A stretch of 8,935 nucleotides of DNA, from NCBI GenBank assembly GCA_023134675.1, contig JAGLUQ010000025.1, forward strand, positions 1 to 8,935. The letters are read 5' to 3'. Below are positions 4,581 through 8,935 of the stretch, piece by piece; the first letter of the stretch is position 1; the number at the start of each line of letters is the position of its first letter. Origin of the DNA: Candidatus Aenigmatarchaeota archaeon (GTDB taxonomy: Archaea > EX4484-52 > GLR71). Below the pieces are notes generated by a model, which saw only the letters and a program-made list of their open reading frames with translations, searched no databases and was not told the origin of the DNA. The position numbers and the translations under genes were made by a program.

Positions 4581-5735
4581 ATGATACACGAACTGCACGC
4601 AGAAAAGGTTTTGGACAGCCGGGGCAACTGGACAGTCAAAGCATATGTCAACGGAATATCAGGCACAGCACCCAGCGGTGCATCTACAGGCACATATGAG
4701 GCGAAAGTCATACCCACGAACCAGGCAGTAAAGATAATAAACAGTAAACTCCAACGCCTTGTCGGAGAAAAGCTCAACCAGGCAGAGATAGACATACTTC
4801 TTGAGAGCATGGACGGCACAGACAATTTTGACAAGATAGGCGGAAACACAGCCATAGCAGTATCTTTTGCAGTCTTTAACGCAATGCATAAGTCAAAGAA
4901 GATTATCAGGGAGATATTCCCTTTCCCGCTAGGAAACGTCTTCGGAGGCGGAGCGCACGGCGGCTACACAACATTCCAGGAATTCCTCTCGCTTCCGGTA
5001 AAAGCGAAATCAATCTACGAAGCGATAGAAGCAAACGCAGAGCTCCATCACAGACTCAAGGAGACGTTCCGGAAAAAAGCGAAAGTAGTAGGCATAAATG
5101 ATGAAGGCGCAATCACAGCAGAAATAGATGATCTGAAAGCGCTTGACATAATAACAGATACAGCAGAAGACCTGGGCTGCAGGATAGGCATTGACGCAGC
5201 AGCATCAGAATTTTTCAAAAATGGCAAATATACATACAGATCCCTTAAAAAAACACTGAAACCAGAGGATCAGCTTGATTTCCTTATAGAGACTGCAAAA
5301 AAATACAGGCTCATATATATAGAAGACCCTTTTGAAGAGAATGATTTCAAAAATACGGCAGAACTCACAAAAAAGATAGGAAAAAACTGCCTAATCTGTG
5401 GGGACGACCTTTTTGTCACAGACGAGAGAAGGCTTTCGCAAGGCATAAGAGAAGGTGCGGCAAACTCAATAATAATTAAGCCGAACCAGGCAGGGACAGT
5501 CTCTCAGGCATATGACACTGTATCTCTTGCAGTAAAGAACAACATTACTCCTGTAGTCTCGCACAGGTCCGGGGAGACCTCAGATTCCACAATGGCACGG
5601 CTTGCAGTACTATGGAGTGTACCCATAATAAAAGCTGGTGTAATAGACATGAGAGTAGCAAAACTCAACGAATTGATACACCTGTGGAACATGGCAGAAT
5701 CGCCTAAGATGGCAGATCTCAAAAACATGAAATAA
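4581..5735 (+). CDS. eno: Enolase (phosphopyruvate hydratase), compact form
   Basis: Enolase interconverts 2-phosphoglycerate and phosphoenolpyruvate in glycolysis and gluconeogenesis. From ATG 4581 the protein has 384 residues, shorter than the common 410-430. N-terminal markers are LDSRGN (11-16), PSGASTG (31-37, substrate loop) and GGNTAIAVS. The active-site residues known from yeast and E. coli enolase all have counterparts: H125 (GGAH), E134 (QEF), E175 (DEG), D205, E248 (IEDPF), D275 (GDD), K300 (IIKPNQAG), H328 with SHRSGET, and K351. So it should be active. Oddities are RGNW where RGNP is almost universal, loss of the ELRDG..GKGV segment after the substrate loop, and DEGA instead of DEGG. 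A 20-residue upstream extension is hydrophobic and unlike enolase, so 4581 is preferred. GGT at 4575-4577 is a weak ribosome site. Confidence 0.95.
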   Translation: MIHELHAEKVLDSRGNWTVKAYVNGISGTAPSGASTGTYEAKVIPTNQAVKIINSKLQRLVGEKLNQAEIDILLESMDGTDNFDKIGGNTAIAVSFAVFNAMHKSKKIIREIFPFPLGNVFGGGAHGGYTTFQEFLSLPVKAKSIYEAIEANAELHHRLKETFRKKAKVVGINDEGAITAEIDDLKALDIITDTAEDLGCRIGIDAAASEFFKNGKYTYRSLKKTLKPEDQLDFLIETAKKYRLIYIEDPFEENDFKNTAELTKKIGKNCLICGDDLFVTDERRLSQGIREGAANSIIIKPNQAGTVSQAYDTVSLAVKNNITPVVSHRSGETSDSTMARLAVLWSVPIIKAGVIDMRVAKLNELIHLWNMAESPKMADLKNMK

Positions 5736-5761
5736 ATAAAGGAGATATGCCTTTTACGCAT

Positions 5762-5774
5762 AACCTTTAAAAAG
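5762..5774 (+). promoter_or_regulatory. Probable promoter element of rpsB
   Basis: AACCTTTAAAAAG has its CC exactly 90 bases before the rpsB ATG, the same spacing as the matching AACCTTTTTAAGC before rpl44e. Initiation about 25 bases downstream would give a leader of about 55 bases. A second AT-rich stretch, TTAAGATAAATA (5815-5826), is about 30 bases before the ATG and could be an alternative TATA box for a nearly leaderless message. Confidence 0.4.
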
Positions 5775-5853
5775 ATTTCGCCGCAAATACTCATACAAAT
5801 TCTTGGCATTACGCTTAAGATAAATACCAGATAAAATATTCAAGGTTTTTTAG

Positions 5854-6495
5854 ATGACCGAAAGCGCAGCAATAACAGCGGACCAGGCAGGAGAGACTAA
5901 GCTCATCCCTGCAACTAATTACCTCTCAGCAGGCATACACATAGGCATGAAGCAGAGGATCAAGGCAATGGACAGGTATATATACAAAGTAAGGTCTGAC
6001 AAGCTTGCGGTCTTTAACATACAGCTCATAGACGAGCAGATACAGAATGTCGCAAACCTTCTGTCGCAGTATGCTCCTGAAGACATCCTTGTAGTATCAA
6101 GAAAAAAGAACGGCCACAAGCCTGTTGTCAAGTTCGCAGAAGCTGTAGGCGGAGCAAAAGTCATATACGGCAGGTTCTATCCGGGCACACTTACAAACCC
6201 GAACTATGAGAAATACATTGAACCAAAAATAGTCGTTGTCACAGACCCGTTCCTTGACAGGCAGATTGTTGAGGAAGCATTCAACTCAAACCTACCTATA
6301 ATCGGGCTATGCGACACATTCAACAACCCGAAAAATCTTGATGTCGTAATCTCAATGAACAATAAGGGGAAAAAAGCCATAGCTTTGGTCTACTGGCTCC
6401 TTGCCCGCGAAATCCTGAAAAATAAGGGCGAGATAAAAGGCGACGCAGAATACAAATATACTCTTGAAGACTTTGAGATGCCTGAATTTGAGTGA
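5854..6495 (+). CDS. rpsB: Small-subunit ribosomal protein uS2
   Basis: This 213-residue protein matches archaeal S2 (also called rps2, SA-type). S2 sits between the head and body of the 30S subunit. The signature blocks are LSAGIHIGMKQRIKAMDRYIYKVR (compare 'aaGvHiGtq.kt..M..yIy..R'), LAVFNIQLIDEQI, the GGAKVIYGRFYPGTLTNPNY block, EPKIVVVTDPFLDRQIVEEA, PIIGLCDTFNNPKNLDVVISMNNKGKKAIALVYWLLAREIL, and an acidic C-terminus (DAEYKYTLEDFEMPEFE). A short N-terminal extension of about 17 polar residues precedes the core. The ribosome site AAGG at 5844-5847 is weak. Its place after eno follows the rpoK-eno-rpsB order known in archaea. Confidence 0.97.
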   Translation: MTESAAITADQAGETKLIPATNYLSAGIHIGMKQRIKAMDRYIYKVRSDKLAVFNIQLIDEQIQNVANLLSQYAPEDILVVSRKKNGHKPVVKFAEAVGGAKVIYGRFYPGTLTNPNYEKYIEPKIVVVTDPFLDRQIVEEAFNSNLPIIGLCDTFNNPKNLDVVISMNNKGKKAIALVYWLLAREILKNKGEIKGDAEYKYTLEDFEMPEFE

Positions 6496-6505
6496 ATTTT
6501 TCACT
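6491..6505. repeat. Palindrome overlapping the rpsB stop codon
   Basis: AGTGAA-TTT-TTCACT is a 15-base inverted repeat with six paired positions each side. It includes the rpsB stop TGA (6493-6495) and lies directly in front of the dedA-like TATA box. It could be a regulator site or an mRNA 3'-end hairpin. Its right arm, TCACTTC with the next two bases, also occurs at 8183-8189. Confidence 0.35.
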
Positions 6506-6506
6506 T

Positions 6507-6517
6507 CATATATAAAT
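6507..6517 (+). promoter_or_regulatory. TATA box of the DedA-like gene
   Basis: CATATATAAAT lies about 26-30 bases before the ATG at 6540, so transcription should start at or within a few bases of the start codon. No Shine-Dalgarno sequence is present (TTTTCTTATG), so the message is probably leaderless. Confidence 0.55.
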
Positions 6518-6539
6518 AGATTAACATATATCTTTTCTT

Positions 6540-7013
6540 ATGTTTGAATATCTTAAAACATGGTCTGAAAGCCTGATAACTTCATCAGGTCTCGGAGCAG
6601 TCTTTTTCCTGTCAGCCATAGAATCCATATTCTTCCCCATACCGACAGCCCTTATAATTACTGCAGCCACAAGTATGGGCGCAGATATCGCAACCATTGT
6701 GATTGTTGCAACCATAGGCTCTGTAACAGGCGCTGTGGTAGGATATAAGCTGGGTATGTATGGTGGCAGGCCGTTCGCCGAAAAATTTCTGAAAGTCTCG
6801 CATATAGACTCTGTAGAGTCCTGGTTTTCAAGATACGGAGTGCTTGCAGTCGGCATTGCAGGACTGACACCTCTTCCTTACAAGGTATTTGCAATATCTG
6901 CAGGCATAGCGAAAATGCACCTACCGTCATTCATTGCAATTTCTATAGTATCCAGGTTTGCCCAGTTCATAATATTCGCATATTTCGGAGCGGCTCTTTT
7001 CAAAATCTTCTAA
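6540..7013 (+). CDS. DedA/YqaA-like membrane protein (VTT domain)
   Basis: This 157-residue protein has the pattern of a small DedA/SNARE-associated family member of the YqaA type. It has likely membrane segments at about 17-42, 46-70, 98-122 and 128-154. Family landmarks are SAIESIFFPIPTALII (25-40, with E28 and the FPIP re-entrant turn), a GSVTGAVVGYKLGMYGG glycine-rich segment (60-76), GLTPLPYKVFAISAG (108-122, close to the YqaA form 'TP.PYK.f.i.aG') and the late arginine R139 in a helix (VSRFAQFI). DedA proteins are thought to be lipid scramblases or transporters at the cell membrane; which substrate this one moves is unknown. It begins 44 bases after rpsB with its own TATA box, so it is a separate unit. 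The TrmB gene follows after 88 bases. Confidence 0.88.
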   Translation: MFEYLKTWSESLITSSGLGAVFFLSAIESIFFPIPTALIITAATSMGADIATIVIVATIGSVTGAVVGYKLGMYGGRPFAEKFLKVSHIDSVESWFSRYGVLAVGIAGLTPLPYKVFAISAGIAKMHLPSFIAISIVSRFAQFIIFAYFGAALFKIF

Positions 7014-7015
7014 AC

Positions 7016-7030
7016 ACCACTTTAAGTGGT
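7016..7030. promoter_or_regulatory. Candidate operator, copy 1 (upstream of the TrmB gene)
   Basis: ACCACTTTAAGTGGT is a perfect 15-base palindrome (seven pairs around T7023). A diverged copy at 8169-8183 keeps 11 of 15 bases, the same spacing and the same right flank (CATTTCCG here, CACTTCTG there). The centre lies about 53 bases upstream of the TATA box of the TrmB gene. Binding by the adjacent TrmB-family protein is inferred. Confidence 0.55.
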
Positions 7031-7047
7031 CATTTCCGTGATAAAAT

Positions 7048-7060
7048 ACCCTTACAGGGT
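7048..7060. promoter_or_regulatory. Second palindrome upstream of the TrmB gene
   Basis: ACCCT-TAC-AGGGT pairs five bases each side. Its centre is 31 bases (about three helix turns) from the centre of the 7016-7030 palindrome, and it is followed by TTTTCCG, echoing the flank TCATTTCCG of copy 1. It could be a weaker second site for the same protein, but the half-sites differ from copy 1. Confidence 0.35.
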
Positions 7061-7070
7061 TTTCCGAAAC

Positions 7071-7079
7071 ATTATATAC
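7071..7079 (+). promoter_or_regulatory. TATA box of the TrmB-family gene
   Basis: ATTATATAC lies about 25-30 bases before the ATG at 7102, giving a transcription start at about the start codon. No ribosome binding site precedes the ATG, so a leaderless message is likely. Confidence 0.5.
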
Positions 7080-7101
7080 CTATAGAAACCATATAATAAG
7101 C

Positions 7102-7905
7102 ATGAATGCTTCAAACACCTCAGCCAGCCTTATCACCCAGTTCAGGGATTTCGGCTTCACTCTCTATGAATCTAAAGCATACGTCGCCCTTGTCACAGGA
7201 GGCATCATGTCAGCACCCGAAACATCAAAAAAGAGCGGTGTACCAAAAAGCAAAATATATGACACTTTAAATAATCTTCTAAATAAAAGGATAATCGAGG
7301 AATATCCGGGATCACCAAGGAAATTCAAAGCAAGGTCTCCAGGTTTTGTTCTTGACGAGCTTGTAGAACAGGAAAAGTTACGGCTTGAAAAGGTACAGTC
7401 ATCAGCAGACAGCTTAAGATCAAAGCTTAACTCTATCATAAGCAACACGGAAAAGACATATGTATCAGATGATTCAGTACTTTGGACAGTGAACGGTCGC
7501 CGCGGCTTCCATGAAAAATTCGCAGAGATGGGTGCAAGAGCAAGAAAAGAGGTCAAAGTTATAACCCCTTATTTCTCAAGAAACTCAATTCTTGAAAAAG
7601 CGATAAACAATGCAAGGTCAGAAGGTGTCATATTCAAAGGCATAACAACAATAAATGACGACAACAAAGACAGGGTAAAATACTACCTGGAATGCTTCGA
7701 CAATATAGAGCAGTTCAATGGAGAGATTCCGATAACTCTTGTCATAATAGATGAAAAAGAATGCATGTACAGGATAGATTATCGTGTCAATGGCCTGCTG
7801 AACTATGTTGGTGTCCACTCAACAAACATAGGCCTCATAAAAGCGTTCACACAGTACTGGAACGGACTCAAGGCAGATTCACTCCCTATTGAGCCCATCC
7901 AATAA
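7102..7905 (+). CDS. TrmB-family transcriptional regulator
   Basis: This 267-residue protein has the TrmB layout. Residues about 12-85 form a winged helix-turn-helix: FGFTLYESKAYVALV is the family's opening 'lGLt.yEakaY.aLl', then APETSKKSGVPKSKIYDTLNNLLNKRIIEE with the recognition helix near 46-61, and a wing ending KARSP. Residues about 86-118 are a probable coiled coil for dimerisation. Residues about 125-256 resemble the PLD-like effector-binding half (WTVNGRRGFHEKFAEMGARARKEVKVITPYFS, later LVIIDEKECMYRI), without HKD catalytic motifs. TrmB proteins are often sugar-responsive repressors or activators of metabolic genes; the ligand here is unknown. Full TrmB is longer (about 340), so this is a shorter relative. 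Palindromes at 7016 and 7048 in its own promoter suggest autoregulation, and a copy at 8169 a second target. Confidence 0.9.
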   Translation: MNASNTSASLITQFRDFGFTLYESKAYVALVTGGIMSAPETSKKSGVPKSKIYDTLNNLLNKRIIEEYPGSPRKFKARSPGFVLDELVEQEKLRLEKVQSSADSLRSKLNSIISNTEKTYVSDDSVLWTVNGRRGFHEKFAEMGARARKEVKVITPYFSRNSILEKAINNARSEGVIFKGITTINDDNKDRVKYYLECFDNIEQFNGEIPITLVIIDEKECMYRIDYRVNGLLNYVGVHSTNIGLIKAFTQYWNGLKADSLPIEPIQ

Positions 7906-8103
7906 CTCAGTCATCCTTTTCTCATACCTGTCCAAAGCCTTTATGAAAACCGTGTTGTCATCAAGCTCTGAAAGCTCTCCTTTAAGTATATAGCATTGAA
8001 GTATCGCCTTCTCTATCTCGCGTGAGAATACAGCCTTTCTTTCGCAGATATAATCCAGATAAGTTATGAACGCAACAGTTTTTGTAAGTATGTCAGAACT
8101 CAT
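7879..8103 (-). CDS. Hypothetical small helical protein
   Basis: This is a 74-residue frame on the minus strand, starting at ATG (complement of 8101-8103) and ending TGA (complement of 7879-7881). I do not recognise the family. The chain is predicted to be mostly helical, with KTVAFITYLDYICERK, then REIEKAILQCYILKGELSEL, then IKALDRYEKRMTELLDGL, and has no membrane segment or zinc motif (cysteines C20 and C37 only). Codon use (ATA, CTT, AGG, GAG) resembles that of the good genes nearby, and a TATA-like box stands upstream, so it is probably real. Its 3' end overlaps the end of the TrmB gene by 27 bases, head-on. It shares the 8104-8305 intergenic with the gene at 8306, so the operator there could serve both. 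Confidence 0.55.
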   Translation of the reverse strand: MSSDILTKTVAFITYLDYICERKAVFSREIEKAILQCYILKGELSELDDNTVFIKALDRYEKRMTELLDGLNRE

Positions 8104-8135
8104 CTTGATGACAGCCTAGTAAAAAGATACAGAAC

Positions 8136-8146
8136 ATATTTATCTT
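8136..8146 (-). promoter_or_regulatory. Probable TATA box of the minus-strand small gene
   Basis: On the minus strand, GATAAATATGT stands 33-43 bases before the ATG at 8103, leaving a leader of about 10 bases. The candidate operator at 8169-8183 is about 35 bases further upstream. Confidence 0.4.
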
Positions 8147-8165
8147 CCATATCTTATTATTATTG

Positions 8166-8186
8166 GTGACCCCCTAAGGTGGTCAC
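8166..8186. promoter_or_regulatory. Candidate operator, copy 2 (between divergent genes)
   Basis: GTGACC (8166-8171) and GGTCAC (8181-8186) flank a nested CCTAAGG (8173-8179). Around A8176, nine of ten base pairs match. The core 8169-8183 matches the palindrome at 7016-7030 at 11 of 15 positions, with the common form ACCnCnTnAnGTGGT. It lies about 35 bases upstream of the minus-strand TATA box and about 80 bases upstream of the + strand one. Confidence 0.6.
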
Positions 8187-8206
8187 TTCTGCATATCCTA
8201 AGTGAC
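8182..8206. repeat. Overlapping inverted repeat GTCACTT / AAGTGAC
   Basis: GTCACTT (8182-8188) and AAGTGAC (8200-8206) are perfect inverted arms with an 11-base spacer. The left arm overlaps the right half of the operator, so the GTGAC/GTCAC half-site occurs three times in 41 bases. Several regulator dimers, or alternative pairings, could use this array. Confidence 0.4.
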
Positions 8207-8248
8207 ACAGATCCTGACAGAGTGTATGATATGTTTTCTCCCATCTAA

Positions 8249-8260
8249 AAATTATATATA
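8249..8260 (+). promoter_or_regulatory. TATA box of the gene at 8306
   Basis: AAATTATATATA... (8249-8260) is the strongest TATA-like string in this gap and is the same string as that before eno. Initiation near 8280 leaves a leader of about 25 bases that contains the ribosome binding site. It excludes the in-frame ATG at 8264, which would be upstream of the transcription start. Confidence 0.55.
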
Positions 8261-8296
8261 CTAATGCAGACAAAATTAGATAAGCATACGATTGCT

Positions 8297-8302
8297 GGTG
8301 AT
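8297..8302 (+). promoter_or_regulatory. Shine-Dalgarno site that fixes the start at 8306
   Basis: GGTGAT is exactly complementary to ATCACC near the archaeal 16S rRNA 3' end and lies 3-4 bases before ATG 8306. It decides against the ATG 14 codons upstream. Confidence 0.6.
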
Positions 8303-8305
8303 ATT

Positions 8306-8935
8306 ATGGGATTTCTTGATAAGATTAAAGAATCAGTAGGCATGAATTCTGAAAAAAGGATAGATGCTCCGGCTCTGGACAAGGATCTTGACCTGCTGAA
8401 CACACAACAGGCAGCGCAGGAAAACACTGTGCAGCCAGAGATGAAAACGCAGGAGGCTCCTGCGGCAGATATACCTTCAAATACTGAAAATATACCCCCT
8501 AATAATATAGATATACCTTCGAATACTGAAAAAATGCCATCTAATGATATAGAAAGTATCCCTCTATCACAAGAACCGATTCAGGAGCCATCCTTATCAC
8601 CAGAGACACAGCCGGAGATAAAAAATGCGGAGATTGCAGATATCCAAACACCTGAGAAAAGCACTAAAAATCAGGATATACAAGACATTGTCCAGGATAC
8701 AGTACCTGAAAGCACACCTTTAGATAATAATACTGCAGAAAATCTTGAAAATATAAGGCAGGAGAAGATGAAGATTTCAGGCGAACTGGAAAGGCTCACA
8801 TCAGAGATTGACGGAATTATAAAGAACCTTGAAAATGAGCTAAAAGATGGCAAGACTGTAAAGAAAACAGAAGCAAAACCAGAGAACAATACAAAAAAAG
8901 ACAGGAAAGCACCAGATGTTCCGAAAAAAGAAAAA
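8306..8935 (+). CDS. Long disordered, repeat-containing protein, N-terminal part (partial)
   Basis: The frame is open for 210 codons to the window edge with no stop. Residues 1-12 (MGFLDKIKESVG) form a short amphipathic helix. Residues about 15-142 are rich in P, E, N, Q, S and T and contain two 14-residue repeats (55-68 and 69-82, unit DIPSNTE..P.N.I) plus looser P-E spaced copies. Residues about 143-182 form a likely coiled coil (ENLENIRQEKMKISGELERL and onward). From 183 the chain is lysine-rich (KTVKKTEAKPENNTKKDRK). A short helix followed by a long acidic linker resembles the membrane-targeting N-terminus of FtsY-like SRP receptors or of other peripheral membrane proteins, but no catalytic domain is in view, so no function is assigned. 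It has a TATA box and a good ribosome site. Confidence 0.8.
   Translation, partial: MGFLDKIKESVGMNSEKRIDAPALDKDLDLLNTQQAAQENTVQPEMKTQEAPAADIPSNTENIPPNNIDIPSNTEKMPSNDIESIPLSQEPIQEPSLSPETQPEIKNAEIADIQTPEKSTKNQDIQDIVQDTVPESTPLDNNTAENLENIRQEKMKISGELERLTSEIDGIIKNLENELKDGKTVKKTEAKPENNTKKDRKAPDVPKKEK
8468..8551 (+). repeat. Tandem 42-base coding repeat (two units)
   Basis: Units 8468-8509 and 8510-8551 match at 36 of 42 bases and are in codon phase (14 codons each). They encode DIPSNTENIPPNNI and DIPSNTEKMPSNDI. Four of the six differences change the amino acid. A third, much weaker copy may begin after 8552 (SIPLSQEP). Confidence 0.75.

Noticed and set aside
5747..5770. Tiny ORF (MPFTHNL) behind a strong AAGGAG site after eno
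   Set aside because: Seven codons with no sign of conservation, and it overlaps the proposed rpsB promoter. A leader peptide cannot be excluded but nothing supports it.
6521..6856. Minus-strand 111-codon frame opposite the DedA-like gene
   Set aside because: The + strand frame has a clear VTT-family pattern and TATA box; the minus frame has neither.
7016..7030. The palindrome as a rho-independent-type terminator of the DedA-like gene
   Set aside because: Archaeal termination does not normally rely on hairpins, no T-run follows, and the motif recurs with its flank upstream of other genes, which fits an operator better. Not fully excluded.
7164..7556. Minus-strand 130-codon frame opposite the TrmB gene
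   Set aside because: Antisense to the winged-helix and coiled-coil coding region; Ser/Leu/Phe-rich shadow composition.
8264..8305. Upstream in-frame ATG at 8264 for the repeat-rich gene (14 extra codons)
   Set aside because: It lies only a few bases after the TATA box, before any likely transcription start, and has no ribosome site, whereas ATG 8306 has GGTGAT at the right distance.
1..8935. tRNA/rRNA genes, CRISPR arrays, transposons, attachment sites, toxin-antitoxin or defence genes
   Set aside because: Gaps between genes are all under about 210 bases and none shows a tRNA cloverleaf, spaced repeats, terminal inverted repeats or a transposase frame on reading both strands.

Overview
This window is archaeal chromosome. 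The evidence is a set of genes found only in archaea and eukaryotes: ribosomal proteins eL42 and eS27, translation factor aIF2-alpha, the H/ACA RNP protein Nop10, an RNA polymerase Rpb6/RpoK subunit, an archaeal-type GluRS C-terminus and a PAC2 chaperone. TATA-type promoters and a TrmB regulator agree with this. Small proteins, tight packing, a compact enolase and the mixed AT-rich/moderate-GC composition would suit an uncultivated small-genome (DPANN-like) archaeon, but that placement is a guess. No rRNA, tRNA, CRISPR array or insertion sequence was recognised.

Layout. 1-368: the 3' end of gltX. 444-785: an AT-rich UPF0058-like gene. 904-3392: a translation/RNA-processing run on the + strand, rpl44e - rps27e - aIF2-alpha - nop10 - PAC2 - rpoK, with small gaps, one 38-base overlap (nop10/PAC2), and a small rpoK (55 aa) that length-filtered gene callers may miss. 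3399-4454: on the - strand, an AT-rich, shortened class I lysyl-tRNA synthetase-like gene lying between rpoK and eno. 4581-6495: eno and rpsB, each with its own promoter-like element. 6540-7013: a small DedA/VTT membrane protein. 7102-7905: a TrmB-family regulator. 7879-8103: a small hypothetical gene on the - strand that overlaps the regulator's end. 8306 to the edge: the start of a long, probably disordered, repeat-containing protein.

The left two thirds is core information-processing DNA: charging of tRNA with Glu, ribosome parts, initiation, pseudouridylation, proteasome assembly and transcription, plus glycolysis (eno). rpoK-eno-rpsB is a known archaeal gene order, and here it is interrupted by the LysRS-like gene. 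The right third is accessory and probably regulated. A 15-bp palindrome upstream of the TrmB gene recurs in diverged form, with a matching right flank, between the two divergent genes at 8103 (-) and 8306 (+). That suggests one regulator controlling all three.

The best leads are (a) the LysRS-like protein, which has HIGN and KMGKS motifs but no anticodon-binding domain and no tryptophan at all, (b) the shared palindromic operator, and (c) a strong predicted hairpin in the leader of rpl44e. None of these demonstrates a new system; they are leads that can be tested by comparison.
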